Assembly (NCBI RefSeq): GCF_003293595.1
Contig: NZ_CP022162.1
Location: 342,346-406,345, forward strand
Length of the DNA stretch: 64,000 nt
Direction: 5' to 3'
DNA from: Microbacterium sp. PM5
Lineage (GTDB): Bacteria; Actinomycetota; Actinomycetes; Actinomycetales; Microbacteriaceae
Program-made: the position numbers and the translations under genes
In this document: positions 51,991 through 61,469 of the stretch, piece after piece
How positions within the stretch are numbered: the stretch's first letter is position 1
Layout: every line of letters starts with the position of its first letter
Notes under the pieces: generated by a model
The model's input: the letters and a program-made list of their open reading frames with translations, nothing else
The model's database searches: none
Told to the model about the DNA's origin: nothing

Positions 51991-54900
51991 GTGTCGAGTG
52001 TGTGGAGAGCAGACGATGGCGCCGTGCGAGGCGTGGACGACGCCGACCACGGTCACGCGGTGAGCCCGGCGGACCTCGACCTGTCCGAGCCGGGTGTCGT
52101 CGTGACCCACGTCGCCGCCGGCGAGCGTGCGCGCCTGCGCGAGGAGTCGGGGTGGCTCGGCGGCAGGTCCACACTGCTGCACTACACCGACGCCGGCGAC
52201 GCAGGCATCGACATCACGAAAGCCCATCCCGGCAGCCTGCCCCAGTTCATCACCGGGCGCTCGACGCTGCTGTCCAACCTCTTCCGCGACGAGGTCGCCC
52301 TGCGCACGGCACGGTTGGCGGCCGAGCGCATCGCCGCGAAGGACGTCGAGATGCGCACGACGCGCGGCCTCGACACGGTGCATCTGGCGGTCGGCATCGC
52401 CGGCTGGCGCATCGGCGGTGTCGCCTACGCCGCCCCGGTGCTGCTGCGCCCGCTCGCCATCCGCCGTCACCATTCCGATTTCGACCTCAAACTGCACGGC
52501 ACCTTCACGATCAATCCCGAGCTCGTCGTCGCTGCCCGCACTCACTTCGGTCTCGTGATCGACGGACGCGCGCTCGCCGAGCTCGCCTACGACGGCGGCG
52601 TCTTCAAGCCGCAGCCGGTCATCGACCACCTGCGGGCGCTCACCGCGCACGTCGACACCTTCACGGTGCAGCCGCGACTGGTCGTGTCGACGTTCGCCGA
52701 TGCCGCCTCGCCGATGAGCCGCGATGCGGAGAGCCTCGACCACCCGATCCTGAACGCTCTCGCTGGCCATGAATCCGACCGTGAGGACCTGTCGATCGTC
52801 CGGGCGGTGGCTGCGCCCGTCAGCTCCGACGAGCGCCCGCCCGCCGCCGACCGGCTTCTGCTCGATGCGGATGCCGAGCAGGAGGCGGTGCTCGCGCGCA
52901 TCGCCGCCGGACAGTCCCTCGCCGTGCACACGCTGCCGGGCACCGGCGGCACGCAGACCGTGATCAACGCGGTCGGCGAGCTCGTGCGCGCCGGCAAGCG
53001 GGTGCTGGTCGTCAGCGCGCGCCGCTCCACCCTCGAAGGCGTCCGCCACCGCCTCGCCGGCATCGGACTGCCCGGACTCGCCGTCTCGCCGCGCCACCTG
53101 CACCGCGATCTCATCCGCGCGATCACGCGCAACGAGAAGGCGGAGCAGCCCAAGGTGGCCGACGTCGACGACGCTCTGGTGCGCCTGCGCACCGTGCTGC
53201 GTGACTATCGCGATTCGCTCACCCAGCGGCATCCGCGCGTCGAGGTCTCCCCGCTCGAAGCGCTCCGCACGCTGGCCACGATCGCATCGATGACGCCGCA
53301 GCCCTCCGCGGCAACCCGATTCGATATCGCCACGCTGCAGTCACTCGGCACCCGCCGTGCCGAGGCGGCGCAGGCCCTGGCAACGGCGGCCCGGCTCGGT
53401 GAGTTCCGCTTCGGCCCCGACGATTCGCCGTGGTACGGCGTGGCCTTCGCCTCTACTCAAGAGGCCCGCGACACCCACGCGCTCGCCGGTCGGCTGCACC
53501 GCACCGAGGTGCCCGCGATGCTCGAGCGCGGTTACGAGCTCATCGCGCAGACCCGCATGCGTCCGTTCTCGACCCTCGCCGAACTCGGTGCCTACGTTCA
53601 GTTGCTGCAGGGCATTCGGGCCTCGCTCGACCGCTTCAGCACCACCGTCTTCGAGCGCCCGCTGGCAGAGCTGATCCAGGCGCACGCCCCGCGCCGCGAC
53701 GCCCCCGCGATGACATCGCCGCAGCGCCGGCGCCTGAAGAACCTGTCGCGCGAATACGTGCGCCCGGGGATGCACATCACCGACATGCACGAGTCGCTGC
53801 TGCGGGTGCAGCAGCAGCGCGCGCAGTGGCAGCAGCTGGTCGATCCGGGCGTCATGCCCGAGATCCCCCTGGGCCTGGACGACGTCGCCACGGCGTGGCA
53901 GCGTGTGGCCGCCGACCTGGGGGCGCTCGACCGGGCACTGGGGCGAACCGAACCGCTCGCGTCCCTGCCGATTCCGTACCTGCTGCGCACTCTCGCCGGG
54001 TTGGCGGCGACGTCCGACGTCTTCGACAACCTGGTCGAACGTGCCACCCTGCGCGGCGAGCTGGCCGACATGGGACTGGAAGAGCTGCTCACCGAGCTGT
54101 CCGTCCGCCACGTCCCCGAAGAGCACGTCGCCGCCGAGTTCGAGTTCGCGTGGTGGCAGTCCGCTCTCGAAGCGATGCTGCGCTCGGACCGGGCGCTGCT
54201 GGGTGCGAACACATCGGTCGTCGACCGGCTCGAACGCGATTACCGACTGGTCGATGAGGCGCACGCGGCCTCGGCGGGTCCGCTGCTGGCCGCGGAACTG
54301 GCGACGACGTGGAAGATCGCCGTCGTCGACGAGGCCGGCGAAGCTGCGACCCTGAAGCAGCTGCTGCGCAGCGGCGGAGCGTCTGCGACGGAGCTGGTCG
54401 CGGCCGCGCCGAAGCTCGTGCGCACGCTGGCCCCCGTGTGGCTCGCGTCGCCCTATGAAGTGCCCTCGATTCCCGAGTCGCCGCTGTTCGACGTGGTCAT
54501 CGTCGCGGATGCCGCGGCGCTGTGCCTTGCCGAGGCGGCGCCCGCGCTGCGACGTGCGCGACAGGTGGTCGCCTTCGGCGACCCGGTGACGCAGCGGCCC
54601 ACGCCGTTCCGCGTGGGCGCCGGCCATGCGACGGCGGAGGACGAGCCCGATGTGCCCTTCGACGGTGTCAGCGTGTTCGAGCGGCTCACCGAACTCGTTC
54701 CGGTCGAGACGCTGACCCGCAGCTATCGCGCGGGCGGTGAGGACCTCGCCGAGCTCGTCAACGGCGCGTTCTACGAAGGTCGACTCGTCTCTTACCCCTG
54801 GGCCGGCTCTTACCTCGGGCGCGGGAGCCTCAGCGTCGACTACGTCGAAGGCGGCACCGGCGCACCCGATCCGATCACCGGCGCCGTCGAGAGTCCGGAT

Positions 54901-55716
54901 GCCGAGGTCGCCCGCGTCGTCACTCTCGTGGTCGAGCACGCGGTCAACCGTCCCACCGAGACCCTCATGGTCGTCACGGCATCCGTGCGACACGCCGAGC
55001 GCGTGCGCGCCGCCGTCGCCGCCGCGTTCGCGGGCCGATCCGACGTCGCCGAGTTCGTCGGCCGCGACACGGCCGAGCCGTTCGCGGTGCTCGGACTCGA
55101 GGAATCGGTGGCGGAGAGTCGCGACCGGGTCGTCTTCTCCCTCGGATTCGGGCTGACCAAGCACGGCCGGGTGCTGAGCGACTTCGGCGATCTGTCGGGT
55201 CCCGACGGAGAACGCCTCCTCACGGTCGGCATGACCCGCGCACGTCGCTCGATGGTCATCGTCTCGTCGATCCGTCCCTCGGCCTTCGACGAGGGACGCC
55301 TGGAGTCCGGTGCGGCGACGCTCATGTCGATCCTCGGCGGCATCGCCGCCCGCGCCCGTGAGTCCCGGCTCGAAGACCTCGCCGATCCGCTCACGCTGGC
55401 CCTCGCCGGTCACCTGCGGGCACTCGGCATCGCCGTGGACGTCAACTACCGGGGCATCCTTCCCCTGGTCGCGCAGCACCGCGGCAAGGCGGTCGTCGTG
55501 GAGAGCGACGCCGACAGCATGGGGGAGACCCTGCGTGAGAGCCTGCGACTGCGCCCCCAGGTGCTGCGCCGTCTCGGATGGCACTACGTGCGCGTGCACG
55601 CCTTCGACCTGTACAGCGACCCGGCCGGGGTCGCGGGACGGATCGCGGCCATCCTCGGCGCCTCGCCCGAGACGCCACGCGCCGACACCGTGACCGAACC
55701 GCTCGATCTGCGCTGA
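51991..55716 (+). CDS. SF1-type helicase-like protein with degenerate ATPase motifs and C-terminal nuclease-like domain
   Basis: 1,241 residues if it starts at GTG 51991. GTG 52060 is an alternative. The order of SF1 (UPF1-like AAA_11/AAA_12) motifs is visible, but the Walker A reads LPGTGGTQT, with Gly where Lys is essential, and the Walker B region reads VVIVADAAA, where D-E is expected. Motifs near LTRSYRAGGEDLAELVNGAFYEG and VGMTRARRSMVIVSS are well kept. The last ~95 residues (LALAGHLRALGIAVDVNY... KAVVVESD) match the MTES_1575 restriction-endonuclease-like domain. Inferred: a former helicase that now has a structural or DNA-binding role. Its length and clean frame argue for a maintained function. 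Confidence 0.75.
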   Translation: MSSVWRADDGAVRGVDDADHGHAVSPADLDLSEPGVVVTHVAAGERARLREESGWLGGRSTLLHYTDAGDAGIDITKAHPGSLPQFITGRSTLLSNLFRDEVALRTARLAAERIAAKDVEMRTTRGLDTVHLAVGIAGWRIGGVAYAAPVLLRPLAIRRHHSDFDLKLHGTFTINPELVVAARTHFGLVIDGRALAELAYDGGVFKPQPVIDHLRALTAHVDTFTVQPRLVVSTFADAASPMSRDAESLDHPILNALAGHESDREDLSIVRAVAAPVSSDERPPAADRLLLDADAEQEAVLARIAAGQSLAVHTLPGTGGTQTVINAVGELVRAGKRVLVVSARRSTLEGVRHRLAGIGLPGLAVSPRHLHRDLIRAITRNEKAEQPKVADVDDALVRLRTVLRDYRDSLTQRHPRVEVSPLEALRTLATIASMTPQPSAATRFDIATLQSLGTRRAEAAQALATAARLGEFRFGPDDSPWYGVAFASTQEARDTHALAGRLHRTEVPAMLERGYELIAQTRMRPFSTLAELGAYVQLLQGIRASLDRFSTTVFERPLAELIQAHAPRRDAPAMTSPQRRRLKNLSREYVRPGMHITDMHESLLRVQQQRAQWQQLVDPGVMPEIPLGLDDVATAWQRVAADLGALDRALGRTEPLASLPIPYLLRTLAGLAATSDVFDNLVERATLRGELADMGLEELLTELSVRHVPEEHVAAEFEFAWWQSALEAMLRSDRALLGANTSVVDRLERDYRLVDEAHAASAGPLLAAELATTWKIAVVDEAGEAATLKQLLRSGGASATELVAAAPKLVRTLAPVWLASPYEVPSIPESPLFDVVIVADAAALCLAEAAPALRRARQVVAFGDPVTQRPTPFRVGAGHATAEDEPDVPFDGVSVFERLTELVPVETLTRSYRAGGEDLAELVNGAFYEGRLVSYPWAGSYLGRGSLSVDYVEGGTGAPDPITGAVESPDAEVARVVTLVVEHAVNRPTETLMVVTASVRHAERVRAAVAAAFAGRSDVAEFVGRDTAEPFAVLGLEESVAESRDRVVFSLGFGLTKHGRVLSDFGDLSGPDGERLLTVGMTRARRSMVIVSSIRPSAFDEGRLESGAATLMSILGGIAARARESRLEDLADPLTLALAGHLRALGIAVDVNYRGILPLVAQHRGKAVVVESDADSMGETLRESLRLRPQVLRRLGWHYVRVHAFDLYSDPAGVAGRIAAILGASPETPRADTVTEPLDLR

Positions 55717-55721
55717 TCCCC

Positions 55722-55913
55722 GTGGCAGACGAGAGCCGCCAGCGCGTCGAGCGCGTGCGCGGATCGCGCCGCGCGCGACTGACTCCCGCGCCGGGCACCG
55801 ACCCCGCGCCCGAGGTCCCCGTCATCCGTGACGATGCCCCGCCCCTCACCGGGGACGGGGCATCGGGGCCGAACGATGACCGCCTGCGGCGGGACGTGCC
55901 GCCGCACTACTAG
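55722..55913 (+). CDS. small hypothetical protein after the helicase gene
   Basis: 63 residues from a GTG six bases after the helicase stop. It is charged and Pro-rich, with a basic start and an acidic middle, probably disordered. The end (DRLRRDVPPHY) resembles short proteins often encoded after this helicase in Microbacteriaceae, though that is from memory only. Likely co-translated. Function unknown. Confidence 0.5.
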   Translation: MADESRQRVERVRGSRRARLTPAPGTDPAPEVPVIRDDAPPLTGDGASGPNDDRLRRDVPPHY

Positions 55914-55972
55914 GTGTGTTTCGACTCGCTGCGCTCGCTCGACGACCGGAAGAGCGACGACGCGAAACGCGC

Positions 55973-56389
55973 TCAGCGCGGGGCGGAGTTCTTCTCCAGC
56001 AGGTCGCGGATCTGGATGAGCAGCTCCTGCTCGGTCGGCAGCTTCTCCTCTTTGTCTTCGGGGACGCCGGCCTTGGCGGCCTGACGCTCCTTCCACGCGT
56101 TCATCGGGAACACGAACACGAAGTAGACCACGATCGCCACCGCGAGGAAGCTGATGAGCGCGCTGACCAGGTCGCCGATCGGGAAGGTGACCGTTCCGCC
56201 CCAGACCGCGGGAACCGGGATGCCGGGAACACCGTTGTCGCCCGGCTTCCAGAACACCTCGATGAGCGGGGTGATGATGGACGCCACGATCGCGTTCACG
56301 ACGGCGGTGAACGCGGCACCGATCACGACAGCGACCGCGAGGTCGATGACGTTGCCGCGCATGATGAAGTCTTTGAAGCCCTTGATCAC
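55973..56389 (-). CDS. mscL: large-conductance mechanosensitive channel
   Basis: 138 residues from the GTG at 56389 preceded by GGAGGA. The pore helix FIMRGNVIDLAVAVVIGAAFTAVVNAIV is characteristic. A periplasmic loop (about 45-70) and second helix ISFLAVAIVVYFVFVFPMNAW follow, then a cytoplasmic helix rich in Glu and Lys. Releases solutes during hypo-osmotic shock from the plasma membrane. Confidence 0.95.
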   Translation of the reverse strand: MIKGFKDFIMRGNVIDLAVAVVIGAAFTAVVNAIVASIITPLIEVFWKPGDNGVPGIPVPAVWGGTVTFPIGDLVSALISFLAVAIVVYFVFVFPMNAWKERQAAKAGVPEDKEEKLPTEQELLIQIRDLLEKNSAPR

Positions 56390-56418
56390 GGTTCCTCCGA
56401 TTCTCCGGCGTGCGCCGG

Positions 56419-56688
56419 TCACGACCCCGACGAAGCGGGCGAGGACTTCGCCTCGGACTTCGATGATGTCGAAGTCGATGCGCCGGCGCCAGCGCCCCCG
56501 CCGGAGGTGGACGAACGCGAGTCGGTGCGGTAGAAGCCGGAACCGTTGAAGGTGACCCCGACGGATCCGTACTGTTTGCGCAGCGCACCGCCGCACTCGG
56601 GACACTGCGTCAATGCGGCATCCGAGAAGGACTGCACGGCATCGAAGCGGTGTCCGCACTGCGTGCAGGCATAGGCGTAGGTGGGCAT
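56419..56688 (-). CDS. FmdB-family zinc-ribbon protein
   Basis: 89 residues. The zinc ribbon has two C-x-x-C knuckles, in YACTQCGHRFD and TQCPECGGALRK, followed by FNGSGFYRTD. The tail after residue 55 is Ser/Gly/Ala-rich and disordered. Such small regulatory-type zinc ribbons are commonly encoded next to mscL and the cyclo-ligase in actinobacteria, as here. Function unknown. Confidence 0.88.
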   Translation of the reverse strand: MPTYAYACTQCGHRFDAVQSFSDAALTQCPECGGALRKQYGSVGVTFNGSGFYRTDSRSSTSGGGAGAGASTSTSSKSEAKSSPASSGS

Positions 56689-56707
56689 GGTCTCCTCCGG
56701 GAAGGGC

Positions 56708-57304
56708 TCAGCGTTGCGGCGACGCGAGGTCGACGGTGCGGGTGGGGGTCACGACACCGGTGACCGGCTGGTCGTGGAGGTCGCGGGGAACCTCGTCCAG
56801 CAGTTCGGTGTCGAAGACGACGGCATAGACGGGCGGGCAGTGCTGCATCGAACCGAGGGTCTTGTCGAAGTAGCCCCGTCCCCATCCCAGGCGCATGCCG
56901 GAACGGTCGACGGCAGCGGCGGGGATCACGAGCAGATCGACATCGTTGACGGCCAGCGGACTCAGCACGTCGCCGACCGGTTCGGGCATGCCGAACAGGC
57001 CCTCCGCAATGTCGGCGCCGGGCTCGGCGACCACCCAGTCCAGCAGTCCGTCGGCGCGGGTGATCGGCAGCAGCACCCGGATGCCGCGCGCGACGGCGTC
57101 GGCGACGAACTCGTGCGTGCCCGGCTCGGTCGGAGCAGAAAGGAAGCAGGAGATCGAGCGTGCGCCGGTGCGGGCGATCAGCGCGTCGAGCTGAGTCTTG
57201 ACGCCGGCGGCGTCGGCGGAGCGCATCGCTTCGGAACGCTGCTGACGGCGCTCGCGGAGGTCGGCGCGCAGTGCGCGTTTCGCATCGTCGATGCCGTCGG
57301 TCAT
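56708..57304 (-). CDS. 5-formyltetrahydrofolate cyclo-ligase
   Basis: 198 residues. The family pattern LRADLRERRQQRS near the start and the ATP-site loop RLGWGRGYFDKTL near 145 are clear. It converts 5-formyl-THF to 5,10-methenyl-THF with ATP. Divergent from galU, sharing an ~80-base promoter region. Confidence 0.92.
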   Translation of the reverse strand: MTDGIDDAKRALRADLRERRQQRSEAMRSADAAGVKTQLDALIARTGARSISCFLSAPTEPGTHEFVADAVARGIRVLLPITRADGLLDWVVAEPGADIAEGLFGMPEPVGDVLSPLAVNDVDLLVIPAAAVDRSGMRLGWGRGYFDKTLGSMQHCPPVYAVVFDTELLDEVPRDLHDQPVTGVVTPTRTVDLASPQR

Positions 57305-57385
57305 GGTCCGATTGTAGGCGGCGCACCGACATGCACGACCGCGACGGTCACGGGCGCGGTGGTGCGCGCCGGTAGGGTGTGGGTC

Positions 57386-58264
57386 ATGTCAGCTCCTGCG
57401 ATCAAGGCCGTCATTCCCGCTGCGGGTCTCGGCACGAGGTTCCTTCCCGCCACCAAGGCGATGCCGAAGGAGATGCTGCCCGTCGTCGACAAGCCGGCCA
57501 TCCAGTACGTCGTCGAAGAGGCGGTGGCGGCGGGTATCGATGACGTGCTGATCATCCTGGGCCGCAACAAGAACAACATCTCGAACCACTTCGACTCCGT
57601 GCCCGAGCTCGAGTCGAACCTGCTCACCAAGGGCGCGCACGACAAGCTTCTCAGTGTGCAGCGCTCGACGGAGCTCGCCGACATCCACTTCGTCCGCCAG
57701 GGCGAGCCGAAGGGTCTCGGCCACGCCGTGCTGCGCGCCCGTCACCACGTCGGAGACGCGACCTTCGCGGTGATGCTCGGCGATGACCTGATCGACGAGC
57801 GCGACGAGCTGCTGTCGAAGATGCTGGCGGAGAACGCGGCGTCCGGCCTCACGGTCATCGCCCTCATGGAGGTCGACCCCGACCACATCCACCTCTACGG
57901 GGCCGCCGCCGTCGAGTCCACCGACGATCCCGATGTGGTCCGCGTCACGGGCCTCGTCGAGAAGCCGAAGAAGGAGGATGCCCCCTCCAACTACGCCGTC
58001 ATCGGTCGGTACGTCCTCACACCGGGCGTGTTCGACATCCTCGAGCGCACCGAGCCGGGCAAGGGCGGCGAGATCCAGCTCACCGACGCCCTCCAGGAGC
58101 TGGCCGTGACCGACGGCGTGTTGGGCGTCGTGTTCCGCGGTCGCCGCTACGACACCGGCGATAGGGTGGACTACATCAAGGCCATCGTGCAGCTGGCCGC
58201 CGACCGCGACGATCTCGGTCCGGAGCTGCGGCCCTGGTTGAAGGACTTTGCGGAGAAGCTCTGA
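57386..58264 (+). CDS. galU: UTP-glucose-1-phosphate uridylyltransferase
   Basis: 292 residues. The nucleotide-binding start KAVIPAAGLGTRFLPATKAMPKEMLPVVDKP is fully conserved, with GLGHAVLRAR, a Mg-binding Asp in MLGDDLID, and EKPKKEDAPSN further on. It makes UDP-glucose for cell-wall glycans and trehalose. The divergent cyclo-ligase and downstream acetyltransferase are typical neighbours. Confidence 0.95.
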   Translation: MSAPAIKAVIPAAGLGTRFLPATKAMPKEMLPVVDKPAIQYVVEEAVAAGIDDVLIILGRNKNNISNHFDSVPELESNLLTKGAHDKLLSVQRSTELADIHFVRQGEPKGLGHAVLRARHHVGDATFAVMLGDDLIDERDELLSKMLAENAASGLTVIALMEVDPDHIHLYGAAAVESTDDPDVVRVTGLVEKPKKEDAPSNYAVIGRYVLTPGVFDILERTEPGKGGEIQLTDALQELAVTDGVLGVVFRGRRYDTGDRVDYIKAIVQLAADRDDLGPELRPWLKDFAEKL

Positions 58265-58298
58265 CGCTGATCCTGAGCGGCCGAGGTGAGGGGTGCCG

Positions 58299-58928
58299 AT
58301 GGAACTGACGGCTCCCCGTGAGCACGGTCCGATCGCGATCCGACTCATCAAGCAGCGCGACGCGCGCGTGCTGCAGTCGGAGTTGATGAGCAACCGTTCG
58401 TGGCTGCGGCCGTGGGAGGCGACCAGCCCCGACGGTCCCGTCTCGTTCGATATGCGCCTCGGCATCCGTCGCCTGCTGCAGCAGTACCGCGACGGTGGCG
58501 GCGTGCCTTTCGTGATGGAGTACGACGGCGAGCTCGCCGGACAGCTGAACGTCTGGGGAATCGCCCGCGGGTCGCTGTCGTCGGCGACGATCGGGTACTG
58601 GGTGAGCGAGCGGTTCGCCGGCCGGGGCATCACGCCGACCGCGGTCGCCCTGGCGACCGACGTGTGCTTCCGTGAGCTCGGGCTGCACCGCATGGAGATC
58701 TGCATCCGTCCGGAGAATCGGGCGAGTCTGCGGGTCGTCGAGAAGCTGGGCTTCCGTTACGAGGGGCTGCGGCGGCGATTCATCCATATCGCGGGCGATT
58801 GGCGCGACCACTACGCGTTCGCGCTGGTGCGCGAGGAGGTTCCCGAAGGCGTGCTGCAGCGGTGGTTGCAGGGTCGCGCGCCCGAGAGCGCGGCGACCGT
58901 GCCGCTCACCGACCGCCCCGCCGGCTGA
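58299..58928 (+). CDS. RimJ-type GNAT acetyltransferase
   Basis: 209 residues from ATG 58299 with GTGAGGGG upstream. Key segments are TIGYWVSERFAGRGITPTAVAL (acetyl-CoA loop) and HRMEICIRPENRASLRVVEKLGF. This is the group that acetylates ribosomal-protein N-termini. It follows galU by 34 bases and is probably co-transcribed with it. Confidence 0.88.
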   Translation: MELTAPREHGPIAIRLIKQRDARVLQSELMSNRSWLRPWEATSPDGPVSFDMRLGIRRLLQQYRDGGGVPFVMEYDGELAGQLNVWGIARGSLSSATIGYWVSERFAGRGITPTAVALATDVCFRELGLHRMEICIRPENRASLRVVEKLGFRYEGLRRRFIHIAGDWRDHYAFALVREEVPEGVLQRWLQGRAPESAATVPLTDRPAG

Positions 58929-59036
58929 CCCGTCGCAGCGCGGCAGGAGGCCGCGAAACCTTCAGGTTCGACATGAAGGTCAGACACGCGGTCGGATGTC
59001 GCCCGATCGCGTCGCCTCGGCCCTACCGTGGGGGAC

Positions 59037-59957
59037 ATGGGTGGACAGGTTCTCGGCGGCGGCGTGGTCGTCCTCGTCGCCGTGGCGCTGTGGATGATCT
59101 ACCTTCTGCCGTCGTGGCACGGCCGACACCAGTTCAATGCCGCTGAGCGCAACGCGGTGCGGTTGAATCAGGCGCTGCGTGTACTCGCCGAGACCAGTGA
59201 GACCCCGCAGGAAGTGCGGCTCGAGCTCAACGCGCGCACGGCGATGGCCCAGCAGCGACTGGCCCGTCAGGCCCAGACCGAGCGCGAGCAGGCCGAGCTC
59301 GCCCGCGTACGCGCCGAGCTCGAAGTCACCAAACTGCAGGCGCGCGCCGAGGCCGCGGCCGCCCGCGAGGCCGCCGCGCGTGCGGCCGCTCGCGAGCGCG
59401 CGCGTCCCGAGATCCGTCGTGCCCAGGCTCGTCGGCGGGCACGCCTCGTCGTCACTCTCGTCGCCGTCGCCGCTCTCGCGCTGGGCGCGTGGGGCGGCGT
59501 GCAGCTGGCCACGACCGGCGCGCAGCTGATGCTCTGGCTGGCCGGGGTGCTGTTCGTGGGCTGCGCCCTGCTGCTGCAGCGGATGTCGCGCGTGCAGCGT
59601 CGCCTGGTCGTCCGTGAGGCGGTCGCGCCGATCGAACGCGTCGCAGCCGACGTGCAGGATGTCGCTCTGGAAGCCGAGCGCAGCTCGTGGGTGCCGCGAG
59701 AGCTTCCGCGGCCGCTCACCGTGTCGGCCGGCTCACGTGCCGCCGCAGTGCTCGACGAGGCCGACGCGCGCGAAGCGCTGCGTCGCGGCGCCGTCGAGGA
59801 AGCGATGCGCGCGCGCGCCGAGCGTCAGCGTCCCGTCACGCTGCAGCCGCGGCCTGCAGCCCACGACGACGAGCTCGTCGGCGGAGCGGCCGCGGGCGAC
59901 GCCGCCATCGAGGCCCATGTGCGCCGCCTGCTGGAACGCCGCGCCTCCGGTCAGTAG
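59037..59957 (+). CDS. membrane-anchored coiled-coil protein, unknown function
   Basis: 306 residues from ATG 59037. An in-frame GTG at 59028 is possible. An N-terminal membrane helix (VVVLVAVALWMIYLLPSW) is followed by a long Ala/Arg/Glu-rich coiled coil (about 45-140), two adjacent membrane helices (VVTLVAVAALALGAW and LMLWLAGVLFVGCALLL) and an Arg-rich cytoplasmic tail. Conserved next to galU in this group by my recollection. Possibly linked to cell-envelope or division scaffolding, without direct evidence. Confidence 0.7.
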   Translation: MGGQVLGGGVVVLVAVALWMIYLLPSWHGRHQFNAAERNAVRLNQALRVLAETSETPQEVRLELNARTAMAQQRLARQAQTEREQAELARVRAELEVTKLQARAEAAAAREAAARAAARERARPEIRRAQARRRARLVVTLVAVAALALGAWGGVQLATTGAQLMLWLAGVLFVGCALLLQRMSRVQRRLVVREAVAPIERVAADVQDVALEAERSSWVPRELPRPLTVSAGSRAAAVLDEADAREALRRGAVEEAMRARAERQRPVTLQPRPAAHDDELVGGAAAGDAAIEAHVRRLLERRASGQ

Positions 59958-59984
59958 CACCGGCTGATGACACGACCGGTCGGC

Positions 59985-61184
59985 TCAGCCGACCAGGAGT
60001 CGTCCGCGGCCGATGACGACCTCGCGTCGCGGGGTGCGAACGAGGGCGTCCATGGCGTTCTCGGCATCCACGAGCACGATGTCGGCGCGGTCTCCTGCCT
60101 GCAGTCGATTCGTCGCCAGGCCGGCGAAGGAGGCGGAGGCGCCCGTCGCGATCTCGACGACACGGAGGAGGTCGTCGTCGCGCACGATGCTCGATGCGCG
60201 CGCGTACTGCCAGGCGATACCGAGGAGGTCTCCGGTGCCGTAGGGGCTCCACAGGTCACGGATGCCGTCGGTGCCGAACCCGAAGGCGACGCCGGCCCCG
60301 TCGAGCTCGTGCAACGGCAGCTGGGGGAGTCGGAGCGGGGCGACGGTCGTCATGGTGACTGCCAGACCGCCCATCCGTGCGAGCAGGTCACGGCGGCGGG
60401 AGGCATCGAGTTGGGCGACGGCGAAGCCGTGCGCGATGTTGACGCGGCCCTGCAGCGCCAACCGTTCGACGCGCTCGAGGATGAGTTCGATCTGGAAGGC
60501 CCCCAGCTCGGCGGGATCGTGCAGGTGGATGTCGATGCCCACGCCATGGTCGGCCGACAGGGCGAGCAGGGCGTCGATCTGCCCCACCGGGTCGCGGTCG
60601 ATGGTGGCCGGGTCGAGCCCGCCGATGTACTCGACGCCCTCGCGCGCGGCGCGGTCGAGAAGCGCGAGCACGCCAGGACGGCGAAGGACACCGTCTTGCG
60701 GGAAGGCCACGATCTCGACGGCCAGCGCACCGTCGTAGGCGGCGACGGCCTCACGCACGGCCTCGATGCCGCGCAGCTCGAGCCCCAGATCGACGTCGAC
60801 GTGCGTGCGGATCGCGGTGGTGCCGTGGCTCACGAGCTGCTCGAGGACGTTGCCGGTGATCTCTGTCGACGGCATCCCGATCTCGTCGCGGTGGGCCCGC
60901 TCGTGACGGATGCGGCCCTCGGTCGTCCCCTCACCGCCGTAGGACTGCCATGGCAGTCCCCACCACGACTTGTCGATGTGCGCGTGCGCGTTGACGAGAC
61001 CGGGCAGGGCGAGCAGTCCGCGTCCATTGACGACGTTCCCGGCGGTGTCCACGGCGGTGTCGTCGGACGTCGGCGTGACCGCGCCGATCATCCCGCCGGC
61101 GATACGGAGATCGACCGCGTGGCTCGGGTGCGACCACAGCCGGACGTTGCGAACGACATCGATGTCAGCAGGGGTGGGGCTCAT
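59985..61184 (-). CDS. cytosine-deaminase-like amidohydrolase
   Basis: 399 residues from the ATG at 61184. The metal site H-x-H is in LPGLVNAHAHIDKSWW near 65. HLHDPAELG, NIAHGFAVAQL and FGTDGIRDLWSPYG hold the later His and Asp ligands in the CodA order, with the closing beta domain ALVRTPRREVVIGRGRL. It deaminates cytosine, isocytosine, creatinine or a related ring; the exact substrate is not readable. Lies beside the tRNA-Ala gene on the opposite strand. Confidence 0.85.
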   Translation of the reverse strand: MSPTPADIDVVRNVRLWSHPSHAVDLRIAGGMIGAVTPTSDDTAVDTAGNVVNGRGLLALPGLVNAHAHIDKSWWGLPWQSYGGEGTTEGRIRHERAHRDEIGMPSTEITGNVLEQLVSHGTTAIRTHVDVDLGLELRGIEAVREAVAAYDGALAVEIVAFPQDGVLRRPGVLALLDRAAREGVEYIGGLDPATIDRDPVGQIDALLALSADHGVGIDIHLHDPAELGAFQIELILERVERLALQGRVNIAHGFAVAQLDASRRRDLLARMGGLAVTMTTVAPLRLPQLPLHELDGAGVAFGFGTDGIRDLWSPYGTGDLLGIAWQYARASSIVRDDDLLRVVEIATGASASFAGLATNRLQAGDRADIVLVDAENAMDALVRTPRREVVIGRGRLLVG

Positions 61185-61242
61185 GCCTCCATCCTGCCGG
61201 TGCAAGCGGGGCCCGAGACGCGTGATAATGTTGAGGACGTAA

Positions 61243-61318
61243 GGGCCTATGGCGCAGTTGGTAGCGCGCCTCGTTCGCATCGAGGAGGTCAGGAGTTCGA
61301 ATCTCCTTAGGTCCACCA
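61243..61318 (+). tRNA. tRNA-Ala (anticodon CGC)
   Basis: A 76-base cloverleaf with encoded CCA. The acceptor stem GGGCCTA/TAGGTCC includes the G3-U70 pair that marks alanine tRNAs. The anticodon loop TTCGCAT gives CGC, reading GCG. The T-loop TTCGAAT is normal. Accessory DNA starts directly after it, so the 3' end is a probable phage or island attachment site. Confidence 0.95.
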
Positions 61319-61376
61319 CAGAACGCTTACTCCAAACATTGACATCGTCAACGGAGGAGTTCGCGCCCGACATCAC

Positions 61377-61407
61377 CGCCCGCTCCGCCCTTGTAGGCGG
61401 GCGGGCG
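61377..61407. terminator. GC-rich hairpin after the tRNA
   Basis: Arms 61377-61389 and 61396-61407 pair with one bulged base around a six-base loop. It can end tRNA transcription and also serve the transposase remnant that reads toward it. Confidence 0.6.
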
Positions 61408-61469
61408 TTGTCGTTCGCGGGGGTCGTGTCGGGGCTTACAGGCCAGAAATAGTGGATGGGTCGGGCGTG

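Noticed and set aside
53341..55599. Minus-strand frame of 752 codons opposite the helicase-like gene
   Set aside because: Composition typical of antisense frames in GC-rich DNA, no recognisable domain, and the plus strand shows SF1 motifs.
55918..55949. GTTTCGACTCGCTGCGCTCG-type sequence beside mscL, resembling a dispersed repeat
   Set aside because: It reminds me of intergenic repeats in Microbacteriaceae, but I see only one copy in the window, so it is not listed as a repeat.
9952..61184. Frequent GGATGCCG/CGGCATCC words throughout the core
   Set aside because: Explained by Asp-Ala codon preference and base composition of this group rather than by a specific signal.
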